Shown here: positions 10,201 through 25,600 of the stretch, piece after piece | How positions within the stretch are numbered: position 1 is the first letter of the stretch | Layout of the letters: every line of letters begins with the position of its first letter | Assembly: GCA_020055645.1 (NCBI GenBank) | Contig: CM034547.1 | Coordinates: 2,542,001 to 2,606,000, forward strand | DNA from: Tomocerus qinae | Lineage: Eukaryota; Arthropoda; Collembola; Entomobryomorpha; Tomoceridae | Length of the DNA: 64,000 bases | Direction: 5' to 3' | Notes under the pieces: model-generated | The model's input: only the letters and a program-made list of their open reading frames with translations | Database searches by the model: none | Told to the model about the DNA's origin: nothing | Position numbers and translations under genes: made by a program

Positions 10201-13200
10201 AATCACTACTCTATACCTCGTCTATGCTTGAACTGTTCGAATTTTTATTTTGAAAAAGAGTAAACAAGACACTCTAATGAGGGAATGAATCTAAACTCAA
10301 ACCGGAATCCCAATTTACCAACTACTCAATTCAATTTATTTCCCCACTACCGTACAGTGAATTACCAAGTGGTGGATGCTAGTTTGAAGAGTTCTACTTA
10401 CGCGTTATTTTAATGTTTGTATGCACAAGTTTTTTGTTCAAATATGTAAATGTTATTTTCCTTTTATTGACTATACAGTGTCTTGCAGTTATAGATTGCT
10501 CGTATTTGATGTGACTGGCGATTGGGTGCATTTATTTATTTAGCTGCATAACGAACATTTGTTATCATGTTAGCGAAGATTTATGAACTGATTATAAGAC
10601 TAACAACGATATAAAAGAAGCTTGACAAAAAATGTAAAACATAATAATAATAGTACGTTCGTCTCACATAAACATCACCTGCACAAAATATGCAAAGCTG
10701 TTTCCCATGCTGTTTATTGCTTTCATCGTTGCAGCTCTCGTTAGGATAATAATAACACACAAATTCCTCCGTACCTACGGCAATTTCAGTTTCGCAGGTC
10801 ATGGCTTAGACATCTACTAGTGATAGATAGGTGGGAATGCAGCAAGTACATGACAAAGCTACTGACAATGCAATGGAGTGTAAAGGAGGAATGCCACTTA
10901 ATCGTGTGTATGTGGATTAGGAGGAAGAGTGCAGCACTAATAATTCGTCTGGCTCATTGAGTTCAGTCAGAGCGTGTGTAATATTAAGTAATAGGAGGGA
11001 TGTGAGCCTTTTATGGTGACATTTATACTACAGCATTAGGAAGGGTAAAGACACACGAACTGCCAACAGCATAATAAATATTACTCCTTGGAACAATGCA
11101 CAAGTTCTTTTAATCAGAGAACATAAACATGGCTATATTGTATACTAAGCTATATTATATACTAGCTGTATACTAGCTGTACTGCACCTTTCTTGTACTC
11201 ACATGCAGTCCAATAATAATAACATCTCTGGCTGAGTGAATTAATAGGACAGCGAAGCAATAGATAGAATCGTGGCTTCTGTTGTCACACTGTCATCGAT
11301 TCACCATCCGACTTGACACTTTTCCTTTTTAGTACGACTACTACTTACTGCATAATGGAGTACAGTTAAATAAGAAAGCATCCATAAATCCAACAGCAGT
11401 AAATAAGTAACCCAGATATAGCAATAATATTATACAAGGCATTTCTGCCTGCTTACTTATAGCATTAAATGTCTGCTAATTATATTCATAAATAAAATCC
11501 TTTGCCTTTTATTGTCTCAATTTGAAACCAATAAAATGCAGAAAGTGCCACACAGCAGTCTGATTGTATCTCTGTAGTAGATCTTTTGTGCTGAGTGACT
11601 GCAGCACACCAGGAAATTCAGTTAGTACACGACGACATTCACCATAAACTAAACAAAGATTATGTAAGGGTAACTGCCTAACTTTATTTATGCGTGAGCC
11701 AAACAAATATTGACAATTACTGACAATCAGTAGCAGGTAAAGAATGAATTTTCATTTGAGTAGTACTTGTATTAGTTGTACTAGTCCCCATTAACGTTCC
11801 TACGTAAATGCATCGCGTTGTCAATAAATATGTTTCCTACTACTTCCTACTGGTTTAATGAAAGTCCGAAAGTTGCCGTTTCCTTACTAGCTCATTATTA
11901 ACGTAAATACAAAGAAAATATTGTGTCTTGTCGACTACTGTCCTAAATATAATAATTACATAGCAAATAGGATTGTATGACTGTTGGGGAAGGCATGCAA
12001 GCATACTCACCACTAAATGCCATACGGATACAGACTCAACATAGAAATGTGTAGATGTACAGTACTTGTCCTACACCTAAGGCTGGTAGCTACACGAAAC
12101 TTTACTACGACTAAGCTTGTTGGAAATGTATATAATTACGAATCGAGTCCAGCCCTAACTACACAGATCAATCGATTCAAGATCTAATGTAATCAGATCA
12201 GTTCCTTGCTTGTCTTTTCTTACAGTTGTAATTAAGTAAACTTATATGTTTCACATCTGTATCTGAATGTAATAAGCAATGATATTGATAACTAATGATA
12301 AGTAAACAAGTATGGTGGTACATGGCTCTGCTGTATTATTAGAGCAACAATTACGGAACAAATCATAATTCTATTATATGATTCTACACTATAGTTTAGC
12401 AAAATGGAAAAGAAATCGAAAATCACAGAAATTAATGTAAAAATGACAAGTCAGTATCTGGGGGCAGTGCAGGTGTAGTTGCCTACATACTTACTACCTA
12501 CGTCTGCTATTCAGTGTGGTTATTAAATATTAACTATATTGCCTACTGCTGTAAACAAAGAATTTCTGAGCTTTACATTTCGTGCTGACATGACAGTGAA
12601 TGGTGAATAGATTTTAAAAGAATGACTCGTTTACTAACGGTAAGTACACAGTGTGCAAAAAGAGTGGGATAGAGTAATATTACTCAGCTTATTTATTTAC
12701 ATTGGGCCGGACAGTTGTACAAACTCTCTATATACATCAATATAGCTAACTGCTGGTGCTTGTGAGCCAATGTAAATACATGCTGTAGCCAAAGGGCAAG
12801 AAAAGTGCTATACGCTCTCCTAACAGGCTTTATTAATGTGTAGCTATGCACATTTACTATATATTACCCAAACTAGAGCAACTTTTTAGCATTCAGACGA
12901 AAAGACAGCAGCCAAACGAGTAAGGAGCATTGGATATAAGACAAGTTAAACATAAGGTGTGTATTTATGTAGTTGAGATAACTTCATTTCGTTTAAATGC
13001 TTTTCTTGCTTAAGTTTATATGGGATAATTACTGTTTCTCAGCGTCAATGTAGATTAGATACTTTTACTTTCAATACCCACAGGTAGATTACACATACCT
13101 ATATATTCTCAGCGTAAGATACGGCAGTTCCCAATCAGATCAGATCAAGCAGCTACAAAACTCCTGTTTTTCATTTGCACCCAATTCTCCTCAAAATCAA

Positions 13201-16200
13201 CCAGCTATGCCAACCAAGCCCTAATCATACTGCACACACTCATAAAACTACTGTACTACTTACAATTAAGATAGGAAACGGCTTCCTTTATCGCCTTTTT
13301 GTGCAATCCGTCCGTACCTACGCTACGTACTACTAGCACGAACATGTGTAAGTGTTGTGTATAATATTGTATCGAATGCAATCAAACGAGCTGATAATGA
13401 GAATATATACAAGGGAAATTAAACGAAAGCAATAGACAGGTGATTTTGGCTAAATGTTCTAGTTCACTTACTTATTATTGCCAGTTAAAGTTCCTATCAC
13501 TCGACTTTTGACTTGCATCGCTCTATAAAGTCAATCAATTCAGAAGGAACACAATTAAAATTCATTTAATAGAAATATGAATATATTGATAATGCAAAAT
13601 AGATAGTTTAGTATGTCATAAAGCAAGAAAGATCCGCAAAGCAATAAAACCATTAAATTCCGTCAACAAGTTGAAAGAATCGAGTACTTTTTGCTTCCCC
13701 ATTGTTTTTGTTTTGTGGCTAGAACTATAAAATAATCATTTCATGCATTAGTTGTAAATAAATGTCTAAGCACTGCTTGATGACCTGAAGGTTGCACATC
13801 TAATGGACTACACGCAATAACAACGGATAACTTTGCATAACGGTCGACAGACCTGAACACTAACAAATGAGAATTCCAACCAGGATATTAGCTCTTTTGC
13901 TGGGCTACTCAAGATAGTGTAAATCACACCAACAGAATAATATTTGAAAACTCATTGGGAATTCACACAGATTTTTATTCCATCGGCATAGCGTGCGTAG
14001 ATTGAGTCATCCAATTCAGTGCAAGTGGAAACAAGAAAATGGAATTCCCATTAACGACGATAAACACAGATAGCCCATGCATCAGGCGATTAAGAATGAA
14101 ATGGAGGAATATGCTATGTGGATCGGTAGTGGGAATGAAGTGTTCATGGCATGAATTGTTGTGAACAGCTCTACTTTTATTAGGCACCCACCTTCTTAAA
14201 TTCATATCTTTAACATCAAAAGAGACATAAGTAGTTGGCTCTGAAGTGGCATACTAGTAGATGAGGGAATCACACCAGCAGCGCTGATGCAAGCACGTCG
14301 TGATAAAATCACTTCTTCACATTCCCATAGATTTAGATTGATCTGCACTGATATGATGTATAAAGAAAGAGACGGACAAGACAATGCGACTTGCAGATTC
14401 AGATCATCACATAACAGATCAATTGTGGAATTCAAAGTGGACTGATTCTTACACACTAGGGATATAAATGCATAGCTATAAGCATTACGTGGTAACTGCA
14501 TCTATCACTTACTAAGTCTGAGTCTATCAGAACTACCAGCAGAGAGGGAAGGAAGCCAAGAAGCAACTTTGGCTTGGGATTGCATTGCTCTATAATCCCT
14601 AATCGCCTTAGTTTGACTTGTAAGTCATGCCATAATAGCTTATAAGTAGACTTATACCTCTTCAAGAGTGAGAGAATTTTCATGAAAAATGTTGCGATTA
14701 GATATAGAGCACGACTACACTTGATCATTCGTCGTGAATGCACTTTATTTACGCATACATTGCAAAGAATGATTTATGGCAGATTTCTTGGGATAGCCAG
14801 ATCAGAATAGAGCCACAGATATGAGATCCGTTTATCTGCAATCCTACAGATCACTTTGCACATCTGTACACGGAATCATTGCCTAAATAACGAAGTCCCG
14901 TTATGTTCGATACATAATGTAAGCAGACCAAATCTAATCTCGGCTTCTAAACCCTTCATACTGTCGAAAACAACTATGAGTCATTGACTGATTCATACTG
15001 ATACACTGTGTATAGTATACGTCAGGTAAACACAAACCAATCGGCAAGTCTAAGAACGGTCTATCAAACCTTAACCTCAGGCACCAGATATATGTAACTG
15101 CATTAAGATTCCAGCCAGCTGTTGAACTGCAGCAGACAAAAAAGAGAATTCTCCCTCGAAATTGTATTTCGCAATTTTTAAAGATATAAATAGTTAAATA
15201 TAAGACCATAATAATATTTATCGTAATGTCAACTCATACTACGTTCAGTATGCAGGTCTGCAATATTTGTAATTGACAAATTCAGTTGTTACTTTTAACC
15301 ACAATTGTTAGTATAGAATCTTTGTGTTTTACGAAATAATACCTGTCAAAACTATAGTACTATAAACGTAAAGTGACACATTGCATTAAATAAATACAGA
15401 CTACGTTAAAAGCAGGAGCAAGAGGTACAAGAGCAATACGAAGTTCTCATAATCTGGTTATTCCTAAATTAAAAACTGAATATGGCTAATAATAAGGCTT
15501 TCATTACAGACTGCTTACATGGAGAACCTGCCTAGTAATTTACAAAAAAGTGAAACATTCATACTATATTTGATAGAAATAATATATTGTTAGACTAAAA
15601 CAAACTACTACATTTAATAAGATTTCAGTTTTGTATCATTAACACTTTAAATAATGCATTACAGCTAGGTCATAAGTATGTTAATTTTACTGACTTTGTT
15701 AACCTCTATTTTAAGCTATAACCCTTGAGCAAGTAATAACGTTTTTAATTATAAGTAGTTTAGTGACAATGACGGGTGAAAACTTTTAAGATGCTTGTAT
15801 TGTAACGGTTATTCAATTTTGTCAATAAAACCTTGTCATACCATGTATCAATGTAGGTATGTATGTCAGGCATCAAAAAATTTTGACAGCCTAGTTGGTG
15901 TGGAACCAATGACATCCTAGTTCCTACATAAGTGTATCATACTAATTATTCTAATTATCTGGGTGCACTAGTTCATGAGTCTGCTGGGTAGGTTAAATAT
16001 ATTTGTATTAATGACATACTTTGCCTGAATATAAACTTCAACCCTGGAGATGTCCCTTGTGACGATAAAATGAGTACAAAATAGCTTTCCCTTTTGCCAA
16101 CAATGTATTATTTGTATTTGTGACAGAATGTGATTGAATGTCGAAATAAATAGTTAAGATATAGAATACAGTTTGGTGTAAACGAACAATTATTTTTTAT

Positions 16201-19200
16201 ATAACATTGACAGAAAATATGTGATCATTAATCTTAAGTAAAATAAAGGTAACTAGTAATGATAAAATCATTAATGCTTGCAACTGTAGTCCACTTTCAA
16301 AATTGTGTATTTAGGGTGAATAAGTTAATTAGCGATAGAATTTCATGACGTGCTTTAATACGAATCGGGACAATTCAACTAAATGCAAATTTTAATTGTA
16401 TTTATTTATTGTTACAAAATAGAATAATGTGACCCAAAAACAATAGAGATAAATGAAGATATGGAAAGACAGTACACAAAATGCTACTGCATATATTAAC
16501 AATTGCGTGGCAGAGTAAATGATGTGTAATTAATTGTTTTACAGGTTTTGCTTTGCATGCAAAAGAGTAGCCAGGTGCCATAAATAATAAAATTATTTAT
16601 ATCAATGGACCACCGTGCAGAAGAACAGTTGGCCATTCAAATGTCAAGATTACGAGTTTTTCTTGTGTAGCAAGTGCCTCTTGACATCTGCACAGAACTT
16701 GGCTCTGTGCTGTAGGATGAAAGCCAACAGGAGGGATAGAAAACAAGTACGCAGAGCCCCAGAATTGTATAATATTGTAAAAATAACATCATTAAATATG
16801 TGAAATAGTCTGAATGAAATAGTTAAACTTGAGGGGTCATTGCCTACCGCTTACTATATTTATTTCAGTTATTTTGTTAAACTAGTCATGTCAGCAAATA
16901 AGTTCTGTCCTGTCAACTGCAATGTAATGTGCTAATTGTTGAATTGTTGAAATGAGTCAACAGTTGCCCTCAGACACAACTCTGCTGATTTAGGATCCAC
17001 TTGGGAAGAAAAGCACAATAAAATAAAATTCAGCTGTCTCGTAAAGCATTTGATGAGCCAGAGCCTGTCAAATGGATGTCCTAATAGCACACGATCTATA
17101 GGCACTTCTTAGGCAACAATTAGTACCATTTAAATAGGTACTAACAGACCATTTGCAGATAAATATTATTGTCCAATCCTTATCGTCATCTCAAAGTGAC
17201 AGCTGTGTACACTCAACTCTCGCAAAGTTGCAATCAAAATGCAATTTAATATTTATGGAAAACGCTAAAGGAATTTTTAAGCAGCAAAATAAACTGAATA
17301 AGAGAGAGAAAAGAGACCAAGACAGACTTGATCTTTATATTTTCTATCTGTTCACCGTGCATGCACAGAATTTATTATTGTGGTGATTGCAGTAAACCAA
17401 ACCGGGCGAAGTGGCAATGGCAAGTTCTTAATGAACCAAAATTCCACTACTCAACGTTGTATAATAGGTAATCTGATAGGCATTGGCCGTTCTTGCATTT
17501 CCATAATAAATATCTAATACATATAGGTAGCACTATTTTACAAGCCAAAGTCAACATTAACATAATAAATCATGACTTGATACTTCAAACTTTATTTGAC
17601 CACTTCTGATATCCACTACACACAACACAATGTGCACAATATATGTACTATCTATACGTATTTACATGGGAAGGAGTTCTACAGGGAACTTCACAGCTCA
17701 CACACACGTGCTCCTTACGTCGTAAATGAAATAATTTATTTTTATGGTGCAATGAACAAGATACAAGGCAAACTAACTGAAGTAATAAGTTATCTACATA
17801 CACATTACAATCTACACTAATGTATCAATAAGTTAGTTAATTCTTTAATATGTACCTAACCTACACGAAGATTATTCAATTCAGTTCGATTATGTTTTTG
17901 TAGGATTACATCGGTAAATAAGATTTTAATAATAGACTATCTTCCCCTAAAATAATCAATAATAATGTTTTTTAATCACTGACGCTAAATACAAAATTGT
18001 ACTTAGGAATTAAATAGATTTATAAAATTATGAATATGTCAGATTGTATAAGGCTGATGGTTGAATGAAGAATTATTATTATAGTTTGTTAGCAGTAAGA
18101 AAGGCTCTTACTGGCATGCAGAATTGGATTGTACAGGTACCATTATATTTTATTGATGTTATTGTTATTATTATCGGATGCAAGTATGGGAGAGATAAAT
18201 ATTGAATCAGATAGAAGTACAGGCATTTATTGATTTGGCTAGTAGAGCATTGTTGAGCCCCGCTACTACGAGTGCTGCTACATTTATAGGCAGTCTTGGC
18301 TGTGTACATGGGAAGACTTTATGAAAAGGCAAATAAACATAATGACCAAGTCGTGATTGGTTTGTCTAGTTGTTATCTGTTGTTACACGGCTTGAATGAG
18401 TTGCGTACAGGAGATTGCACAAAGTGAGTGACCGATGACGGTCGGATGGATCTGGCAAATACTAAATGGCTCTTTCTACGAACATGCACCTACCTGCATG
18501 CCTACTACGCTGAGCAAGTGCTATTTGTATCTATAGGGACTTGTGATCTTCATCTACCCTTCGCTCCCTTTCATTACAATCAATGCACAATTTCGCCACT
18601 TTTTGAGTTTGCATTGGAGGAGATGAGAGCGGGACTCAGCCTTTCATTGCAATTCATAAAAAATGGATATATTTATGGGCTAGCCATCGCTAATAAATGA
18701 CTGTAATTTACAGCTGAGTAAATGCACTCCTTGGTCTAACTACCATTTCCAACAGTCCTTTTTGTTGCTCATAATGTCATGTCATGTCAGAGCTGATCTG
18801 CCCATAGAGACCTCGATGGTGCATCTAATCTCTCAACATCTTCACTCTGTGCAGATACACATGTAAGTTTAAGGTAACTTTTACTAAATGTCAAAGGTAA
18901 GTAGCTTAGATGCATGTGTGTCTATTTACTCTCGCTGATACAGACTGCATGTACCAGTATATCGCCGTAGACGTGTCACGCGTAAAATCCATTAGACTCA
19001 ATTCAGTTCTACAAATTACTATTCTGCCTACCTGCACCAACAGATATCATGCATAGATATTTCCACTAAAAGTTTGTTATCTGATGCATGTATTATAGTA
19101 GATAGGAAAGTTGGCGAACTTTAATTAAAGATGAGTCGAGATCACATTCTTCTAATTAAGAAGATGCTTCAGAATTCATGTACTACACTTATACTAAATG

Positions 19201-22200
19201 CAGACAGACATTCATGATGAAGACGGTTGCCATTAAAATGGAGCACAGAAGAATGTTGTACATTCTACAATTACAACTAATGTAGTGTATGCCACTCATT
19301 TAGCACGTATGTAGATAGTTCTCCTACGTACCTACTTCTATTTACACACTCTAATAGTTTTCTATCATCATTTTTAACCTATGATTGCCTTGCAATATTA
19401 TAAATTGGTCTATAAATTACATCAATAGTCATAAGTCCTTAGATGTATTTGAGTCGTAAGTATCTACAATTAATAAAGGATCCATTATTCAATGTTAATG
19501 GAAATGAACGTATTATATGATGGAACATAACTATTTATATTATCGTGAATATCACATCTGTAATCAAACGTGATAATTATATAGTAGATGCAGTATAATA
19601 ATGTAACCTATTTGGATGAGCGCCGGTTTTTTTTGGGTTGTTTACCAATTGTGTAGTGATATGCAATGAATTGAGTCTTGGTGGCCATGCCGCATTGAGA
19701 TTCGTTATTTATTACAGCTACCTAAAATCCTTTTGCTAGTAAGTAAAGTCATACGAAAACATTTCGTTTTCACGTAAAACAAGTGCAACTTGACTTGCAG
19801 TCTTCTGTTATGTTATAAATTATGGGCTATTGTGCAATATGTTAACAATCATCGTGTGAAGGACATGTAAAGTACCTACTTATATAAATAAGTATTTCTG
19901 TAGCTCAACAATGCCATAAAGACTACCTAACTTAAAATTTCCCTTGATCAAATATTTGAGACAATATTGTCACAATAAGCATTCAAGTATTTAGCTTTTA
20001 TAGATATTACGACAATCTTGGCCGAGGGTTATAAATAAACGCACAAAATGTTCAGTGGTAATTTAATGTAGCTGCTTACTACAGTAAAGTAGCTCACGGG
20101 CAGAGCATTAACTTAAACACACACGTTAAGAGACATTCATCCCCCTAATACGCATCACAACATCTACATTTTATCGCATCCTCTGCAAAACATGTCAGCA
20201 ATGTACAGAAACACTCGGGTCGACAATCATGAAATATCTGCGCAGCATTGTAAGCGTATTACCATGCAAAAAGATAATTAACAATAAATATTATGATTAG
20301 TATTCAAGAAGACGAGTGCTTTTTGGGGTTTGGCTCCTCTGATGACTGAAACTCTTTGAGACATAAATTAAGATTTAAATATCTTTGCCCAACTTTCTTA
20401 ATAGTGGGATGCCACACTTAAATATGCAGGGACAGGCACTTTGGATTTATGCGAGCATCACAATAAGACGCGAATTGCATTTAAACATTTGAGATTAGAA
20501 TTATTTATGTATGCGTGTGTTATTATTAACCTCCTCCGTTTACACTGCAGTCACAACCAGACCATAGACACTCTGATTCAGAGTTAATCACGGCTAACCT
20601 TTAATTTACTCCCAACTTGAGACATAATGAAGATGCAAGAACACAAAGAGTGACAGAAAGACTTGAGGATGAGACGGTGACAGACAAATAATTGCAAACC
20701 AAACGTCTCTGTAATTATACACCATAGCGTTCAAGTTGCTACACTTTTTGCAAGCATGTTTACAACGATTAAAAAGACAACAAAAACACCAACAACAAGA
20801 TCAACATGCGTATTTTTTGTGATTGTAGCGCAGGGATAAGTTGACACAGATTAACCATTTTCTTTCTTTTGCTTACAAAGATATTCAGAGGTAGTCCAAC
20901 CAAATAGAGAGTTTACACGTAAGTCTAGTTCCATTATCCCATTGTTATGTAGACGCTTTTCCATTTTCTTTCTCAATCTATGCACCTCAGCAGTATCACC
21001 CCAATATAGGTTAAAGTTAAAAAGTATCACCAGACAGACTCTTAAGTCTGTTGTCTTTGCCTACCTATCTCTTCAGAATTAGTGTCGACCAACACTTGGC
21101 CATGAATTCTTCTACCAAATCGCACATTATCCATTTAAATTCTCTCTCTTGGAATCCCTTATTAGATGTGGAACACTTCTAACTGACTTCTTAAGATACG
21201 TGATGGTTGCATTCATTAGTAGTAATACCTACTTAATCCCTAGAGTAGAGATATTATACTATGTGGTTGATGTTGATCGTGAGCTTTAAAAATATTATTG
21301 TGTCTGTTAAGTAATCCAAAGCCGCAGGAACATCCACATAAAGAGTCTTTACTTCTGTATGACTTTGACAGACAATGATAACTCGAGTTGAAACGAAATT
21401 GAAAGCCTATTGTTTACATCTGTGAAATGATTTGTGTGGACACAATCGGATTCTTAGGCACAGCTAAGCACTCTTAGTAAAATACACAAACTGCGTTGTC
21501 TAGCATAGTAAAATGCTCAGCTTGTATACAAATCGGTACGATACCTTAGCTAATTTATCCCTTGTTTATTTTGTGATGAAATAAAGTGTTTTGTAGTGTT
21601 TACATAAACGCACATGAAAAGCAATAGAAACCGCATGCACAATAATGTATTACTTTTTATACAACTTTGTGTTATTACTACATCGGACGCATTGTCATTG
21701 GATTTACAGTTCGAAGAAGATTGCCCTATAGTGATTGCTTTGCCTCTTATTTTGCTTGTTGTAAAGAGAGCATGTAATGTAGGTTTACGCAGAATGTCTA
21801 CGGAGTTGGCTTGGTCCGTGTTAATTTTAGGCAATTGAGATTTCAACATTCACTTTTACTGGTTAGGTAACAATAAGTATAAATGAAATAATTCACGTAG
21901 GTAGATAATTTTGAATAGGGAAATTAGTCTTTTCTTCGCAGAGGATTAGTGATGGAGAGAAGAGGGTCGAACTACATTTCTTTTGTCTTCTTGTCCCATT
22001 TGTGATTTGTAGACTAATTTCCATGCATCCAGAGACACTAACGCAGTTTTCAAATATGTACATATTATTGAGTTGGGATGGCATGACACGAGACACAAAA
22101 AACTACAAAAGAGTGTCGAACGCTGTAAAAGCAGTTCAGTCTCATTGCTCATTCCATCTCTCCTTATTTAGAGATGGAGAGGGAAACGAAACAAGGGCGT

Positions 22201-22267
22201 GGGAAGACTCTTTTACATAAAAATACCTGCAAACAAGATTGAGATTGTGTGTAAATTGATAGGTATC
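7261..22267. other. 15-kb gene-free, repeat-poor stretch
   Basis: No coding sequence, tRNA, rRNA or transposon is recognisable. Open frames stay near or under 100 codons and none carries a known motif. Short homeodomain-type (TAATTA, CAATTA), TTTAT and E-box words are frequent, for example at 10020-10090, where ATTTATTGGGTAATTGC is followed by TAATTATAATAATC. This could be cis-regulatory or intronic DNA, but a motif impression in A+T-rich sequence is weak evidence. A 12-bp inverted repeat TATTTACATTGG spans 12694-12778. Confidence 0.4.
12694..12778. repeat. 85-bp imperfect hairpin
   Basis: TATTTACATTGG (12694-12705) returns as a perfect inverted copy at 12767-12778. Inner pairing is poor (a short CAGTT/AACTG match with a large bulge), so it is not a convincing microRNA precursor. 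Confidence 0.35.
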
Positions 22268-22627
22268 CGGATAACTTGTATAAATTATTTCGTATATGAG
22301 GGTAGTGACAACTTGTATATGCAAAAGGATATCCCGTATATGGATAGTGACAACTTGTATATATAAAGAGATATCCCGTATATGTTCTTTTAGCATGGAT
22401 TATTGACATGAAGTAAAAGATTAATACAAATGCAAACGCATGACTATCCATATATGGGATAGTAATGCATTAATAATCACTTTAATGATCATAATGATCC
22501 ATTCGAAGAGCATATACGGGATATCCATTTGCGTATACAAGTGGTCACTATAGATATACGGGATATCCATTTGTATATACAAGACGTCACTACCCTCATA
22601 TACGAAATAATTTATACAAGTTATCCG
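22268..22627. mobile_element. 360-bp inverted-repeat element with tandem 42-bp subrepeats in each arm
   Basis: The left arm (22268-22400) starts CGGATAACTTGTATAAATTA and returns inverted at about 22496-22627. Within the left arm a 42-bp unit starting TAGTGACAACTTGTATAT is repeated head to tail (22303-22344 and 22345-22386), each with GATATCCCGTATATG. The right arm carries the matching pair inverted. The loop (about 22401-22495) has a small palindrome, CTATCCATATATGGGATAG. No target duplication is clear. The four open frames over this area are repeat translations, not genes. Confidence 0.7.
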
Positions 22628-25600
22628 TGATCCAAATTGATATACATGGCCATGCGAGTTGAATCCATTTCTGACTGACCAGACAAATCCAAATCAGTCA
22701 GGAACTATTTAACATTTGAAAAATAGTAAAAAGAGAATTGAACGAAAGTTAAATGCTACTTTATGCATTCTCTAACTGCTGCAATATATTATTGCTTAAT
22801 AGACTGCATTCTGCATAGATAGCTGTAAGCATGTGGACGTGTGTGTAGCTAAGTCCCTTTAGGAAGGAGCACTCAAGCAGTGAATCTGAGATTTCCCTTT
22901 GTCGGCAAAGATGAAACAAGCTTTTGTTATTCTTATTTGATTTGATCTCCGAAGAATCTGATAGCATCGTTTCCCTTCAATTCAGCTACATGGCTGAAAT
23001 AAATGTGCGAAGATTTACTTATCATGGTTGGGTGTACTACGTAGTAAATAATTCCTGGTAACCAAAGGTGAAGCTGATGATCTTTCCTTCGCATTTCACG
23101 TGCACCTCCAAATTGTAAATGTAACAGGAAATATATTATCTTCAGTTTGTAACTAGTAGCAATGCAATTACTTACTGCTTAGCTCAGACTGAGTATAGAG
23201 TCTATGCAGAGACGCTATTCCTCAGTCAACAGTTGAGATATAAATAATTGGCTTCATACGTAATCTGACAAGACTTGACATGTAAACACATTGTGTTTGT
23301 TGTTTTTGTTTGGTTTACCACTTGCATTGCTGCAGCTCAGTACTTCAGTTCAGATTTATCACACTAGACTTGTTGACCTGATCCACAGAGGAGAGACCAT
23401 GTATAGAACCAGATTAATTAGGTTAAAACAGGATTTATACTGCCAACATAAAGTAGGCAATTCATATGCTATAAAATTTATCGAAGGCATTGTTACACAT
23501 TGCAGGGCTTATTTATCCTTATTTGGTAGAAATAATTGGTAAATCCGATTACAGTGGAAAATAGATGGACTCGATTTCAAAAAGAAATATCAACAATGTT
23601 CATTAATATAAAAAGGTTCGTGGCTAAGATAAATCTTCAGTCGTCTTATGTACCTTTCTTATTAAGATTGTTTTGCCTGATATCATTTTTGGAGCAGGAC
23701 GTTTTTTAATTCCAACATAGACACCAATTTATTTCACGCTCGTGTCGGCTACAAAATCAAAATTTAACGTCGAAGATACTTTTTCATTATCATCCAACTA
23801 CATTTCGCTATTTCCCCCCATGAAATTAACCATTCTTTGAATCCAAACAGACTGACCCGTTAAGTACCTTTCATATTAATGCGCTAATGCTGATTACATT
23901 GGCATCATTAACTACCTCTAAACCAACACCCGTGAAAAATTAATCCCATTAATTATCCAATTGTAAATACTGAATACAGAATAACTCCAAGATGAGTAAT
24001 TAAATACATCTCATATCAGATCGCACATACTTATTAGCCTCTGGTTAAAAATCTTGATATATGTACCAACTTGAAGTGAATACTCTGAGTATACGTAATA
24101 GTACAGGGATCGAAAAAATATTAAAAATGACGAAATGCTTTCAATAGGTACTTCCTTTTCTAGCTTCAAAAATACCACGGATATAAACTAATTAAAACGT
24201 TTCTTATTTATTGTTTATACTTGTAAGTTTAATAGAAATATTCAACAGACCGTAGATACTTTAACTATAATGCCCGTAAATATTCTCTAGAAGGAAAAAC
24301 TGATTACAAATATGTCGAAGTTCATCCATTAGATTTAGAGATCTTTCCTTCGTCGTTTCAATGCAAGATTTCTGTTGGGTTTCTGAGCCCTGATTCTAAG
24401 ATCCTGACAAATTTCCAACCCTGGAAGTCTTACATGTAGCACAATGTATCACTAATTTGTGAATCTGTGAGTTCCTCTGTCGTGTGTAGTCCGTTCGGCA
24501 ACCGACGAACACTTAGAAACGTACAATTAATGAATTAGTTGCTGGAGGCAGGAAGAAAGACGGAGGAGATTAGTAATTATATTCATTGTCTTGTCTACCT
24601 ATCAATGATTTATTTGAGTGTGACGGAGGAGAGGAGCCGCTATTAAATAAATCATCCTTTAGCAATTCATCAAAAGACAAATTTAACTCACCAAAATTCA
24701 AACTGTGAAAATAGAAAACCTACCTTCACATCAATAAATTATTTAAATATAATTGACCCTTTTACTCGTCCAACTATCAATCTTTATTTATTCCTGAGCC
24801 AACATTTCCGATTGAAGTTCCGATAGCTAAGTTTTCATACAAAACATTGCGTATGCATCGATGGAGCTTGGACTTTATCATTATTTTCCAAATCGTGTCT
24901 AAGTCAATCGATATTCTGATGTGATAAGTGGACATTGATAAATATCATGCAAATAGTAAGATAGCAATTTTCAGTGCAAAATAAATGTGCTTGTCTTTAG
25001 ATTTGGAAAATTGCATGTTGAAATCACACTCCCGAATGGCAAAGTACAATTAACTTTACTTTAGCTCTAAACAACTGTGTGCAACCAATGATCTCAAATT
25101 AGGGGAAGGATTCGTCGTAGAAATAATGAAATTCTCACACTCTTTAATTTGAAAATATACCGACCTCACTTTTACTGAAATTCTTAGAAAGATTGATTAG
25201 GATCAATTTTGGTTCGCAATTTCTTTTCACACTCTGGCAAATGTCTTGTCAGCAAAATATTGCATTACATCTGACCTCTGTATAAAAACATAGCTGTGCA
25301 TACTGCTAATTCTAATCCTATTAATTATTTATTGCAAGTGGATAAAATACTGATCCTAATCTTCTGACTGCATTTTGCTCCCAAAGAAAATAACAGACAT
25401 GTTCATCCTCAAATACTGAATTTACCTTCGCGCTTATCCAAATGATACAAAGGTCTGCATGAATGGAGGAGTGAAATATTGCGCAACATTGAATGAATTT
25501 AAAATTTTTACCAAGTTTAAACGATAACTACGCACTTGCATAATTAAAGTTTGGCAAACCTGCAGTTACAATTACGTACTATAAATCTGTTGTGCATTTA

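Noticed and set aside
12694-12778. Hairpin as microRNA precursor
   Set aside because: Only the outer 12 bp pair perfectly; the inner part is largely unpaired and no known mature microRNA sequence is present.
23291-23542. Signal-peptide-like open frame
   Set aside because: Its start codon is TTG; without it the hydrophobic start is not translated as an N-terminus, and no family features follow.
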